Origin: an uncultured Campylobacterales bacterium | GTDB lineage: Bacteria > Campylobacterota > Campylobacteria > Campylobacterales > Arcobacteraceae | Reading direction: 5' to 3' | Length of the DNA: 50,643 nt | NCBI GenBank assembly: GCA_905479135.1 | Contig: CAJQLJ010000020.1 | Coordinates: 1 to 50,643, forward strand | In this document: piece after piece, positions 31,715-42,162 of the stretch | Numbering within the stretch: position 1 is the stretch's first letter | Layout: the number at the start of each line of letters is the position of its first letter | Translations under genes and position numbers: made by a program | The notes under the pieces: model-generated | Database searches by the model: none | Seen by the model: the letters and a program-made list of their open reading frames with translations, nothing else | What the model was told of the DNA's origin: nothing

Positions 31715-32626
31715 ATGTTTGAAACACTATTACAAAAACTTCAAGAAGATTATTACTTAACATTAGAAACAACACCACAACATGAACCTTCTATGCATAA
31801 TATAATTGAAAGAATTAAAAAATTTAAATTACAGAATAAAGTAGATGGTTTTTCTTGTACAGATAATCCACTTGCGAAATTAAAATATAATGCATTATTT
31901 GCATCTTTAAAATTACAAATGGAATTTGAGAAACCAGTAATAGCAACTATGAGTATGAGAGATAGAAATAAAATTGCTCTACAATCTGATTTGATGGGAG
32001 CTAGTGATTTTGATGTACGTGCTATATTAGCACTGACTGGAGATCCAGCTAAAATGAGCGATCAACCTCATGCAAAAGGTGTATTTGAAGCAAATTCTTT
32101 AATGCTTTTAAAAATAATAAAATCGTTTAATTATGGAATGGATTTTGCAGGGCATCCTTTTAAAATCGAACCAAAGCAAATATTTCCATTTTCAGTTGTA
32201 AATTCTTATGCAAAAAATTTCTCAACACTTGAAAAAAAAATGCATAATAAAATACAAAATGGTTCTTTAGGAATTATCTCTCAACCTCTATTTGACATAG
32301 AAAATGCAAAAAAACTATTAGAATCTTTTAATAAAGCAAAAGCTGATGTTGATGGAGATAAAAAGAAATCTCAATTAATTTTCGGATTATTCCCTATTAC
32401 TAAACTTCGAACTGCGCTATTTTTAGAAGCTCAAGTTCCAGGTATTCATGTACCTCAATATTGGATTAACCAATTAGAAAATGCTCACAAAATATCGCCA
32501 GAGGAAGAGTATAAAGTAGGAATGCAATTAAGTCAAGATATTTATAAAGAAATCAATAAACTACATCCAAAAATTCATTTAATGACAGCAAATAGATTTG
32601 ATGTAGCTAATGAGGTAATTTCTTGA
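31715..32626 (+). CDS. methylenetetrahydrofolate reductase-like protein
   Basis: LETTPQHEPSM...DGFSCTDNP...ILALTGDPAK; likely ATG start at 31715 rather than TTG at 31703. Confidence 0.75.
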   Translation: MFETLLQKLQEDYYLTLETTPQHEPSMHNIIERIKKFKLQNKVDGFSCTDNPLAKLKYNALFASLKLQMEFEKPVIATMSMRDRNKIALQSDLMGASDFDVRAILALTGDPAKMSDQPHAKGVFEANSLMLLKIIKSFNYGMDFAGHPFKIEPKQIFPFSVVNSYAKNFSTLEKKMHNKIQNGSLGIISQPLFDIENAKKLLESFNKAKADVDGDKKKSQLIFGLFPITKLRTALFLEAQVPGIHVPQYWINQLENAHKISPEEEYKVGMQLSQDIYKEINKLHPKIHLMTANRFDVANEVIS

Positions 32627-33000
32627 GCATAGCTTCTATTGATGTGGGTCTAAAAAGAATTGGAGTTGCTATTTGCGTTGGTTCAAATATTGTAACTCCT
32701 AAAGATCCGATTTTAAGAAAAAATAGGAATCAAGCTGCGAGGGATGTAAATATTTTTTTAAAAGAATGGGATATCAAAAAACTAATTGTTGGATTTCCTA
32801 GCTCAAGTCTTGATATGCAAAAAAGAATAAAACACTTTGTATCACTTTTGGAACTTACGATTCCGTATGAGTTTCAAGAAGAAAATATGAGTTCTATTGA
32901 GGCCGAAGATTTAATTAAAGGGGAAATTAAATATAAAAGAGACGGTAGAATTGATTCTATTGCTGCTAAGATTATATTAGAAAGATATTTAAGTCGTTAA
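32623..33000 (+). CDS. ruvX: Holliday junction resolvase-like RuvX (YqgF)
   Basis: SIDVGLKRIGVAI, LIVGFPSS, DSIAAKIILERYL; TTG start overlapping the upstream TGA. Confidence 0.88.
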   Translation: MSIASIDVGLKRIGVAICVGSNIVTPKDPILRKNRNQAARDVNIFLKEWDIKKLIVGFPSSSLDMQKRIKHFVSLLELTIPYEFQEENMSSIEAEDLIKGEIKYKRDGRIDSIAAKIILERYLSR

Positions 33001-33003
33001 TAA

Positions 33004-33357
33004 TTACTTTTTTAGAATGTTCTTTACAACTGCAATTGCAAAACCTTCATCATGAGTTATTGAAACATAAGATTCTTTAATATTAAATTTTTTGCGTACT
33101 TTCTTTTTATATTTTAATTTCGGAGCACCTTCTTTAGTTTTTGATATCTTTATATCATGAAAAGAGCAATTAGCTCCAATACCTGTACCAATTGCTTTAC
33201 TAGCAGCTTCTTTAGCAGCCCAAAACCCTGCTGCTGTTTCTGGTCTTTTTATTAATAAGATCTCTTCTTCACTTAAAAATTTTTCATACGCGCGTCTACC
33301 AAATTTTTCATACATTCTTTTTATTCTATTAATTGATGTTATATCTATACCTATCAT
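33004..33357 (-). CDS. acpS: holo-ACP synthase
   Basis: MIGIDITSINRI, FWAAKEAASKAIGTGI, VSITHDEGFAIAVV. Confidence 0.96.
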   Translation of the reverse strand: MIGIDITSINRIKRMYEKFGRRAYEKFLSEEEILLIKRPETAAGFWAAKEAASKAIGTGIGANCSFHDIKISKTKEGAPKLKYKKKVRKKFNIKESYVSITHDEGFAIAVVKNILKK

Positions 33358-33517
33358 ATTAAGCCTCTAATTATTCAAAATATTTTATTTGTTAGTTAAC
33401 ATAAATCTTGACTTTTGGTGATTATAGCAAAGCACTTGTTAAAATTTATCCTCGTGATATTAAATTTATCATTAATTAAGTATACTATTTAAATTAAATA
33501 ATTTAAAAAGGTTTTTT

Positions 33518-34561
33518 GTGAATTTAGAAAATATTATGATAGTTTCAATAGATGATAATGAGAATAATCTTTTTTCAATTGAAATGATATGTAAAAATAT
33601 GGGTCTAAATATAAAAAGTTTTTTAGAGCCGCTTGAAGCTTTGATTTATTGTTTAAAAAATCATGTGGATATGATATTAATTGATTACATAATGCCAGAT
33701 ATTAATGGATTAGAATTTATAGAAGAATTTAGAAAAAATAAAAAGAATATACCAATCATCATGATAACCGCAGTAGGAGATGATGAAAATATACATAAAT
33801 CAGCTTTTGATTTAGGCGTAAGTGATTTTTTAAGTAAACCAGTAAATGCGATTGTATTTAAAGCAAGAGTACTAAACTTACTTTCAAATTATAAAAATAA
33901 GATACTCCTTGAATCAAAAGCCAAACTTTTGCAAAATGAAGTTAAAAAAGCAACAAAAAATCTAATAAAAAGAGAACTTGAAACTTTAGAAATATTAGCA
34001 AAGACAGCTGAATTCAAAGATCCTGAAACAGCCTCTCATGTTGCAAGAGTTTCACATTATTCAAAACTTTTAGCTAAAGAGTATGGATTAAGTAAGGAAG
34101 AACAGAATTTAATATTTCATGCTGCCCCTTTTCATGATTTAGGGAAAGTTGGTATTGAAGATAAAATACTTTTGAAAGAAGGAAAATTAAATTCAGATGA
34201 ATATCAAATAATGAAAAAACATCCAGTAATAGGATATGAAATTCTTAAAGATTCAAAAAGTGAATATCTAAAAGCTGGTGGAATAATCTCTTTAACTCAT
34301 CACGAAAAATTTGATGGTTCAGGTTATCCTAAAGGCTTAAAGGCAGATAGTATTCATATTTTTGGAAGAATCGTAGCTATTGCTGATGTTTTTGATGCTC
34401 TTACTTCAACAAGACCGTATAAAAAAGCTTTACATTTTAATGATGCATTTAATTTTTTAATACAAGAAAGTTCAAAACATTTTGATCCCCATCTTGTAAA
34501 TTTATTTATAAGGAATAAGGAAGAGGTTATAAAAATATATAACTCTTTTTCTGAAATCTAA
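33518..34561 (+). CDS. response regulator with HD-GYP c-di-GMP phosphodiesterase domain
   Basis: Receiver (MILIDYIMPDINGLEF) plus HD-GYP motifs HDLGKVGI, HHEKFDGSGYPKGL; GTG start. Confidence 0.95.
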   Translation: MNLENIMIVSIDDNENNLFSIEMICKNMGLNIKSFLEPLEALIYCLKNHVDMILIDYIMPDINGLEFIEEFRKNKKNIPIIMITAVGDDENIHKSAFDLGVSDFLSKPVNAIVFKARVLNLLSNYKNKILLESKAKLLQNEVKKATKNLIKRELETLEILAKTAEFKDPETASHVARVSHYSKLLAKEYGLSKEEQNLIFHAAPFHDLGKVGIEDKILLKEGKLNSDEYQIMKKHPVIGYEILKDSKSEYLKAGGIISLTHHEKFDGSGYPKGLKADSIHIFGRIVAIADVFDALTSTRPYKKALHFNDAFNFLIQESSKHFDPHLVNLFIRNKEEVIKIYNSFSEI

Positions 34562-34582
34562 ACAAATTATTTAGGATAACAT

Positions 34583-37500
34583 TTGAAAAACTTAAGTATA
34601 AAAGTTAAACTAATTTCACTCTTCGTTATTATTAAAATAATTCCTCTATTACTAATTGCTTATATAGCATATATAGGTGTTATTAACCTTGAAAAATATG
34701 TACAAAACAATACAAGACATCTTTTTTATAAAAATAAAGAAATTATTTTAAATACTGCAAATGCATCTATTGAAGATAGTATTAAAAATCTTGATAAAAA
34801 ATCTCAATTTGCAATAGAAAGAATTTCATTTGAAATTGCAAATAAAGTTGCAGACTTTTTATATGAAAGAGATAAAGATATTTTGTTTTTATCAAAAATT
34901 CCTTTAAATAATGAGATATTAAAAAAATTTTATGAAACTAAAAAACGAAATATTATAATTCATGAAGATTATATTTATGATGAAAAAACTAACAAATGGA
35001 TAAGCTCACAATTACCCAGTAAAATCAAAAGACTTAGTAATAAATCAGAATTAAAAGACAATGAAAAAGAATTTAATTTTACAGATCCTCTAATTTTACA
35101 GAAAAAATCAATACCGATTTATAAAGAAATTTCATATTTTGACTTAGATGGAAATGAGATTTATAAAGTCTCACAAATTAATAAAAAATTAAAGAATATT
35201 TCAAATAAAAAAAATACTTACATTAATTCTGAAACTTATTATAAAGAACTTGAAAAGTTAAAAAAAGATGAAATATATGTTTCCCAGGTAATTGGAGAAT
35301 ATGTAAAGTCTAATATAGTGGGACCATTTACTAAAACAAAAACAGATAAATTACAAATTGATTTTAAACCACAAGATCATGCCTACGCAGGAAAAGAAAA
35401 TCCTTTAGGAAAAAAATTCAAAGGTATAATAAGATTTGTTACTCCTGTTTTTAAAGATAGAACTAAAGTAGGCTATATTTCATTAGCATTAGATCATGAA
35501 CACCTTATGCAATTTACAGATACAACAGAACCTACAACTGCAGATGCTATACAAAATATTTCAGATGCAAGTAAAGGAAATTATGCTTTTATGTGGGATG
35601 ATAAAGGAAGAAGTATTTCACATCCAAGAGATTACTTTATATCTGGTTTTAATAAAGAAACTGGGAAAAGAGAGATGCCATGGATAAGTAAAGATCTTGC
35701 TTTAAAATTCAAAGACTCTGGAAAAGAAATAAATGATTTCCTAAAAAATTATCCAGCATTTAAAGAACAAAGTTTAAAAAAGAAACCTAATATGGAACAA
35801 TTATTAAAAGAAGGTAATGTTGGATTAGATTGTCGATACTTGAATTTTGCACCACAGTGTAAAGGCTGGATGGAAGTAACTCAACATGGAGGATATGGTT
35901 CTTTTATAATTTATTGGAGTAAGGTTTGGAAACTTTCAACCGCTGCTACTATTCCTTATTATACTGGTAATTATGGAAAGACTAAAAGAGGTTTTGGTTT
36001 TGTTACAATTGGAGCTAATGTTGATGAATTTCATTCAGCAGCCAATAAAACAAAAGATAATGTTTCAAAAATTCTAAAAATACAAACAGCACAAATGCAA
36101 GAAGTAGTAAATCAGAATAAAATTGAAATTGAAGAATTTATACATTCCTTAATAAATGAGTTATCTGTAGTAACATTTATAATGATAGTCTTAATAATCT
36201 CAATTGCTCTTTGGATTTCTAATTATATAACTTCAAAACTAGAAAATATTCTTCAAGGGACTAAAAAGTTTTCTGAAAAAGATTTTGAATATCGTATACC
36301 TATAACTTCAAATGATGAAATAGGAAAATTAGAGAACTCATTTAACACCATGGCAAGCAATATAAAATCATTACTCCAAACACAATTTCATTCACTAGAA
36401 AAAGCACAAAGGGCAGATGAAGCTAAATCAACTTTTTTAGCCAATATGTCTCATGAAATTAGAACACCTTTAAATGCAATAATTGGATTTTCAGATTTAT
36501 TAAATAATTCTAAAGAACTCACAATAGAAAATAAAAAGCAGGCAAAAATAATAAATAGTAGTGCTAATTCTCTACTTTTTATTATAAATGATATATTAGA
36601 CGTATCTAAAATCGAAAACGGTAATTTTGATATTACATATATTAAATCTAATATTTATTTAATTGGTGAAAGTGTGATAGAACTTTTCTCAAAAAGAGCA
36701 AATGACAAAAATATAAGATTTATTTTCAATATAGACAGTAAGATCCCTTTATCCGTAATGACCGATGAAGTAAGACTAAGACAAGTTTTATCAAATCTTA
36801 TCAGTAATTCAATCAAATTCACAGCAGAAAATGGATTTGTTGAAATGAATATTTTACTAGAAAGAATAGAAAAAAACAAAGCTTATATAAAGTTCCAAGT
36901 TATTGATTCAGGAATTGGAATTGAAAAAGAAAAAATAGATTTCATTTTTAATCCTTTCACCCAAATTAATAATAACACAAATAAAGAGTTTGTAGGAACA
37001 GGTTTAGGTTTAAGTATTTCAAGTCATATTATAAACTCTTTAGGTTCAAAAATTGTGGTTGAAAGTGAAATAAACAAGGGCTCTACTTTTAGCTTTGATT
37101 TAGTGTTTGAAATAAATGAAGATATTCATTTTTACAAAAAAAATCATAACAATAACATAAACTTTAAAGTTGATAATAAAAATAATGAATTATATAATCA
37201 CCTAAAAAAGTACTTAGAATCATTTATTTTAGTGAATAAAGAAGATAAAAATATTGATATTTTAGTTAATTGTTTTACTTCAACAAATAAACTAGAGGAA
37301 ATAAGAAAAAAATACCCTTCTAGATCGTTGCTAATTTTAGTTGAAAAAGAAGCAGATATCCAAAAGATAGAAAAATATGAAAATGAAGAAATAATATCTT
37401 TGCCTTTTTATCCATCAAAAGTTAATGACATTTTGAATAATTTAACTAATAAAAAATCAAAAGAAGTTATTGAAAAAGTACCAAAAGAAAAGAAATTTTA

Positions 37501-38197
37501 CAAAGGTAAAATCCTTGTAGTTGAAGATAATTTCTCAAGTCAAGAATTAATGAAATATATTTTAAAAGATTTTGGTTTAGATTACACAATAGAAGAAAAT
37601 GGATTAAATGCATTAGAAGAGTATAAGAAAAATGATTATTCTGTTATATTAACAGATATAAATATGCCTGTAATGGATGGAATAGAGTTATATAAACAGC
37701 TTAGATTATATGAAAAAGAAAATGATATTAAAAAAATTCCAATTATTGCAATAACTGCAAATGCAATTAAAGGTGATAAAGAAAAACTACTTAATATTGG
37801 AATGAATGACTACTTAAGTAAACCAATAGATAAAAACTTATTAATAAATATATTTGAGAAGTACTTAGAAAAAAATGAGCAAGTTAAAAAATATTCTATA
37901 GACTTTGAGAAAATAGAGAATAGACTTGGAGTTAGCCAACATATCGTAGGACTAATAGTTGATAAATTTAAAGAGACTATAAAAAAAGACATAAAAGAAT
38001 TAAAAGATTACATAAAAAAACGTGATAATCAAAATATAAGATTTAAAGCACATTATATTAAAAACTCTTGTCTTAATGTTTCTCTAGATGAAATTTGTGA
38101 TTTATTGCAGAAGTTAGAAGATAAAGAATTAGATCAAAATAAAAAAGAGCTTTTATTTTCTGATATTGAAGTATCAATAAAAAGTGTATTAGATTAA
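34583..38197 (+). CDS. hybrid sensor histidine kinase (large extracytoplasmic sensor, HAMP, HisKA, HATPase, receiver, Hpt)
   Basis: MSHEIRTPLNAIIGFSDLL, GTGLGLSIS, VILTDINMPVMDG, C-terminal KAHYIKNSC Hpt-like; two TM segments bracket a ~500-aa sensor. Confidence 0.95.
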   Translation: MKNLSIKVKLISLFVIIKIIPLLLIAYIAYIGVINLEKYVQNNTRHLFYKNKEIILNTANASIEDSIKNLDKKSQFAIERISFEIANKVADFLYERDKDILFLSKIPLNNEILKKFYETKKRNIIIHEDYIYDEKTNKWISSQLPSKIKRLSNKSELKDNEKEFNFTDPLILQKKSIPIYKEISYFDLDGNEIYKVSQINKKLKNISNKKNTYINSETYYKELEKLKKDEIYVSQVIGEYVKSNIVGPFTKTKTDKLQIDFKPQDHAYAGKENPLGKKFKGIIRFVTPVFKDRTKVGYISLALDHEHLMQFTDTTEPTTADAIQNISDASKGNYAFMWDDKGRSISHPRDYFISGFNKETGKREMPWISKDLALKFKDSGKEINDFLKNYPAFKEQSLKKKPNMEQLLKEGNVGLDCRYLNFAPQCKGWMEVTQHGGYGSFIIYWSKVWKLSTAATIPYYTGNYGKTKRGFGFVTIGANVDEFHSAANKTKDNVSKILKIQTAQMQEVVNQNKIEIEEFIHSLINELSVVTFIMIVLIISIALWISNYITSKLENILQGTKKFSEKDFEYRIPITSNDEIGKLENSFNTMASNIKSLLQTQFHSLEKAQRADEAKSTFLANMSHEIRTPLNAIIGFSDLLNNSKELTIENKKQAKIINSSANSLLFIINDILDVSKIENGNFDITYIKSNIYLIGESVIELFSKRANDKNIRFIFNIDSKIPLSVMTDEVRLRQVLSNLISNSIKFTAENGFVEMNILLERIEKNKAYIKFQVIDSGIGIEKEKIDFIFNPFTQINNNTNKEFVGTGLGLSISSHIINSLGSKIVVESEINKGSTFSFDLVFEINEDIHFYKKNHNNNINFKVDNKNNELYNHLKKYLESFILVNKEDKNIDILVNCFTSTNKLEEIRKKYPSRSLLILVEKEADIQKIEKYENEEIISLPFYPSKVNDILNNLTNKKSKEVIEKVPKEKKFYKGKILVVEDNFSSQELMKYILKDFGLDYTIEENGLNALEEYKKNDYSVILTDINMPVMDGIELYKQLRLYEKENDIKKIPIIAITANAIKGDKEKLLNIGMNDYLSKPIDKNLLINIFEKYLEKNEQVKKYSIDFEKIENRLGVSQHIVGLIVDKFKETIKKDIKELKDYIKKRDNQNIRFKAHYIKNSCLNVSLDEICDLLQKLEDKELDQNKKELLFSDIEVSIKSVLD

Positions 38198-38259
38198 AAT
38201 AATATAACAAATGCTAGAATAATAACTATCACAAATGAATATTAAGGAGATTAAAGCAC

Positions 38260-39213
38260 TTGAAATTATTTTTTAGAAAACTTTCATATTTAGTTATTAT
38301 GCTTTTTATTATTAGTCTAATATCTTTTTTAGCAATTAATCTAGCACCCAATTCATTTTTTGCAAGTGGTTCTTTGAATCCAAATATTACAGAAGAATCA
38401 ATAGCACAATTAAAAGCTGTATATGGTCTAGATAAACCTTTATATATTCAGTTTTATTCATGGATACTTGCTATTATCCAGTTAGATTTTGGGATATCAT
38501 TTGCAAGTGGATCTATGGTTAAGGATGAAATATTAACAAGAATTCCGATTACATTAATTATTAATGTAATATCGATGCTTTTAATTTTCGTTTTATCATT
38601 ATATTTAGGAATTAAAGCTGCTTTAAATAAAAATAGTATTTTTGATAAGTTTGCATCTCAGTTATCTCTACTATCATTCTCAATGCCCTCTTTTTACCTA
38701 GCACTATTAGGTGTACTAGTGTTTGCTATTACCTATGAAGTACTTCCTATTGCAGGATTACATTCTGTTCCTGATGATGGAAGTTTAAATTATTATTTAG
38801 ACTACGCATGGCATTTGATTTTACCAATATTTATTATAGTATTTGGTGGAATTGGAAGTTTAACTTTATATATTAGATCTTTAACTATTGAAATTTTGAA
38901 ATCAGATTATATATTTTTTGCAAAATCAAGAGGATTAAGCAATAAACAAATTTTAAGATATTATATTCTTCCGAATTTATATCCACCTGTTATTACACTT
39001 TTAGGACTCTCACTTCCTGGAATAATTGGAGGTTCTGTAATACTTGAAACAATTTTTTCAATAGATGGAATGGGTTTACTATTTTTTCAAAGTGCATTAA
39101 GTCATGATTATCCTGTTATTATGGGAATACTTATAATCGGAGCATTTTTAACATTAATAGGTAATATGATTGCCGATTTGATACTTCTTAAATTAAATCC
39201 AAATTATGATTGA
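38260..39213 (+). CDS. DppB/OppB-type ABC transporter permease
   Basis: KAVYGLDKPLYIQFYSWI, LTIEILKSDYIFFAKSRGLSNKQILRYYILPN (EAA loop). Confidence 0.93.
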   Translation: MKLFFRKLSYLVIMLFIISLISFLAINLAPNSFFASGSLNPNITEESIAQLKAVYGLDKPLYIQFYSWILAIIQLDFGISFASGSMVKDEILTRIPITLIINVISMLLIFVLSLYLGIKAALNKNSIFDKFASQLSLLSFSMPSFYLALLGVLVFAITYEVLPIAGLHSVPDDGSLNYYLDYAWHLILPIFIIVFGGIGSLTLYIRSLTIEILKSDYIFFAKSRGLSNKQILRYYILPNLYPPVITLLGLSLPGIIGGSVILETIFSIDGMGLLFFQSALSHDYPVIMGILIIGAFLTLIGNMIADLILLKLNPNYD

Positions 39214-39264
39214 AAGTAAAACTCAAAATTGATATAATTCTTGCTCTAAAAAAAGGATGATTTT

Positions 39265-40083
39265 TTGCAAATATTAAAAACTATTGAAGAATTACAAGAT
39301 ATAAGAAAAAACATAAATTCAAATGTTGGTTTCATTCCAACAATGGGTGCATTACATGATGGTCATATTTCACTTATAAAAAAAGCAAGACTAGAAAATG
39401 AAATAGTAGTTGTTTCAATTTTTGTAAATCCTACACAATTTCTTCTTGGTGAAGATTTAAATACTTATCCACGTAAAGATGAAGCTGACAAAAAAATATG
39501 TGAGCTTTGTAAAGTTGATTATTTATTTATGCCTGAAATTTCTACTATGTATTCAGAAGAAGAAATTTTAATTAAAGCACCAAATAAAAGTTATATACTT
39601 GAAGGATTAGCAAGACCAGGACATTTTGACGGAGTCCTACAAGTAGTACTTAAACTATTTGGGATTGTCCAACCTACAAATGCATATTTTGGTAAAAAAG
39701 ATGCTCAACAACTTTCACTTATAACACAAATGGTTAAGAACTTATTTCTTCCAATTAATATAATACCTTGTGAAATAGTAAGAGAAAATGATGGATTAGC
39801 TATGAGTTCAAGAAATGTTTATTTAAATAATGAACAACGATCAGATGCACTTTTATTATCCAAGTCTTTATATTTAGCAGCTTCATTAGTTGCAAAGAAT
39901 GAAAAAAATACAAGTATTTTAACAAATAAAATTTCTGAAATGATGAAAAATCTCAATGTTGAATATATAGCTATAGTAGATAGAGAATTTAATGAGATTG
40001 AAACAATTGAGTTAGACAATACAATTATACTAATCGTAGTAAGATTTGAACAAACTAGACTATTAGATAATATTTGGATTTAA
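39265..40083 (+). CDS. panC: pantoate--beta-alanine ligase
   Basis: GFIPTMGALHDGHISLIKKAR, FVNPTQF, LARPGHFDGVLQVV, AYFGKKDAQQL, SSRNVYL; TTG start. Confidence 0.97.
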   Translation: MQILKTIEELQDIRKNINSNVGFIPTMGALHDGHISLIKKARLENEIVVVSIFVNPTQFLLGEDLNTYPRKDEADKKICELCKVDYLFMPEISTMYSEEEILIKAPNKSYILEGLARPGHFDGVLQVVLKLFGIVQPTNAYFGKKDAQQLSLITQMVKNLFLPINIIPCEIVRENDGLAMSSRNVYLNNEQRSDALLLSKSLYLAASLVAKNEKNTSILTNKISEMMKNLNVEYIAIVDREFNEIETIELDNTIILIVVRFEQTRLLDNIWI

Positions 40084-40135
40084 AATTAAGTTTTATAATG
40101 CTATATTTATTAAATAATTAAAAAAAGGATTTATT

Positions 40136-40702
40136 ATGAATATAAAAAGATTGATAAGTATAAGTGTGTTATCACTTACAACACTAATTGCTGGTAATTA
40201 TAATGTAGACTTGAGTCATTCTAATGTTGAATTCAAGGTTAAACACTTAATGATTACTAATGTTAAAGGAAACTTTAACGATTTTACTGGTTCTTTTGAA
40301 TATGATGAAAAAGCAAAAAAACTAATATCTCTAAATGGAGAAATTGAAGTAGATTCTATCAACACTGATAATGAAAAAAGAGATACTCATTTAATTGCTC
40401 CAGATATATTTGATGCAGACCAATTTCCATCAATTACATTTGACTTAACAAAAGTTGATGGTGATTATGTTTATGGAGATTTTACGATGAAAGGTGTAAC
40501 TAAAAATATAAAGCTTAAATTTGAAAACGGTGGAACAATTAAAGACCCACGTGGAAATAATAGAGCAGGATTTGCATTAATTGGAGAAATAAATAGAACA
40601 GATTTTGGTATTACTTGGAATAGAATATTAGAAGCTGGTGGATTAACTGTTGGAAATGAAATCAAGCTTAATATTGAAATTCAAGGTATTGAAGCTAAAT
40701 AA
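40136..40702 (+). CDS. YceI family periplasmic protein
   Basis: Signal peptide; YNVDLSHSNVEFKVKHLMITNVKGNFNDFTGSF...RDTHLIAPDIFDADQFPSITF. Confidence 0.93.
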   Translation: MNIKRLISISVLSLTTLIAGNYNVDLSHSNVEFKVKHLMITNVKGNFNDFTGSFEYDEKAKKLISLNGEIEVDSINTDNEKRDTHLIAPDIFDADQFPSITFDLTKVDGDYVYGDFTMKGVTKNIKLKFENGGTIKDPRGNNRAGFALIGEINRTDFGITWNRILEAGGLTVGNEIKLNIEIQGIEAK

Positions 40703-40710
40703 TATCATCT

Positions 40711-40744
40711 AAATAAAGAATAGATTCATTCTATTCTTTATTTT
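40711..40744 (+). terminator. rho-independent terminator downstream of yceI
   Basis: AAATAAAGAATAG-ATTCATT-CTATTCTTTATTTT. Confidence 0.85.
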
Positions 40745-40801
40745 ATCTTATATTTTTAGTTTTATGTTAAAATTGCATAAAAACTAAGGTAAGAACTTTA
40801 T

Positions 40802-42151
40802 ATGAAATTCACTACACAAAATCCTGAAAAATCTTTACATTTAGTATCTCTTGGATGTACAAAGAATCTTGTTGATTCTGAAATTATGTTAGGGAAATTA
40901 AAAGAATATAAAATAAGTGATGATGCAACTACAGCAGATGTATTAATTGTTAACACTTGTGGTTTTATTGACTCAGCAAAAGAAGAGAGTATTAATACTA
41001 TTTTAGACTTACATGATCAAAGAAAAGAAGAATCAGTTCTAGTAGTTGCAGGTTGTTTAACACAAAGATATCAAGAAGAATTACAAAAAGAAATACCAGA
41101 AGTTGATATCTTTACTGGTGTTGGAGATTATGACAAAATTGATGAATTAGTAAATGAAAAAAGAAGTGCCTTTACTAATCAAGTGTTTTTAGCATCTGAT
41201 ACAAATGAAAGAGTAATAACAGGTTCTTCATATCATGCCTATGTTAAATTAAGTGAAGGATGTAATCAAGCCTGTTCTTTTTGTGCCATTCCTAGTTTTA
41301 AAGGTAAACTTCATTCTAGAACACTTCAATCGCTTGTTAAAGAGGTAAGTTCCTTAGTATCAAAAGGATATACAGACTTTACTTTTATTTCTCAAGATTC
41401 TTCATCATTCTTAAGAGATCAAGGTCAAAAAGATGGCTTAGAACAACTAATCTTTGAAGTTGAAAAAGTTCATGGGATTAAAACAGCTAGAATTCTTTAT
41501 CTTTATCCATCAACTACAACTTTAAACTTAATTGATAAAATTGCTGATTCTAAAATTTTTCAAAACTATTTTGATATGCCTTTACAACATATAACGCCTT
41601 CAATGCTAAAAATTATGAAAAGAGGAAAAGGTGTTGAAAAATTGATTGAATTGATGGATCATATGAAATCAAAACCAAATTCTTTTGTAAGAACAACATT
41701 TATAGCTGGACATCCTGGTGAAACAGTTGAAGACCACGAAGCTTTATGCAAATATATTTCTAACTATAAATTTGATAGAGCAAATGTATTTTCATATTCG
41801 ACAGAAGAAGGAACACATGCAGCTAAATCTAATAATTTAATTGATCAAGAGATTATTGACAATAGAGCAGATGAAATTGGTGAAATTATTGCAAAAACAA
41901 CTCAAGAATCACTCGAATCAGAAGTTGGAAAAACATTTGAAGTTTACATTGATGGAGAAAGTGATGAACATGAATTTTTACTAAGTGCTAGAAAAACAAC
42001 TTGGGCTCCTGATATTGATGGAGAAATTTATATCAATGATAATGAATTATATGATGAAAACGATCCAAAACAACTTGAGTTTGGAAAAATTTATACAGTA
42101 CGTGTTAGTGAATTATCAGGAGATAAATTACTTGCAACTGTAATTAAGTAG
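40802..42151 (+). CDS. rimO: ribosomal protein uS12 methylthiotransferase RimO
   Basis: LHLVSLGCTKNLVDSEIMLG, EGCNQACSFCAIPSFKGK, ISQDSSSF, DMPLQHI. Confidence 0.96.
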   Translation: MKFTTQNPEKSLHLVSLGCTKNLVDSEIMLGKLKEYKISDDATTADVLIVNTCGFIDSAKEESINTILDLHDQRKEESVLVVAGCLTQRYQEELQKEIPEVDIFTGVGDYDKIDELVNEKRSAFTNQVFLASDTNERVITGSSYHAYVKLSEGCNQACSFCAIPSFKGKLHSRTLQSLVKEVSSLVSKGYTDFTFISQDSSSFLRDQGQKDGLEQLIFEVEKVHGIKTARILYLYPSTTTLNLIDKIADSKIFQNYFDMPLQHITPSMLKIMKRGKGVEKLIELMDHMKSKPNSFVRTTFIAGHPGETVEDHEALCKYISNYKFDRANVFSYSTEEGTHAAKSNNLIDQEIIDNRADEIGEIIAKTTQESLESEVGKTFEVYIDGESDEHEFLLSARKTTWAPDIDGEIYINDNELYDENDPKQLEFGKIYTVRVSELSGDKLLATVIK

Positions 42152-42162
42152 ATTAGTGATTT

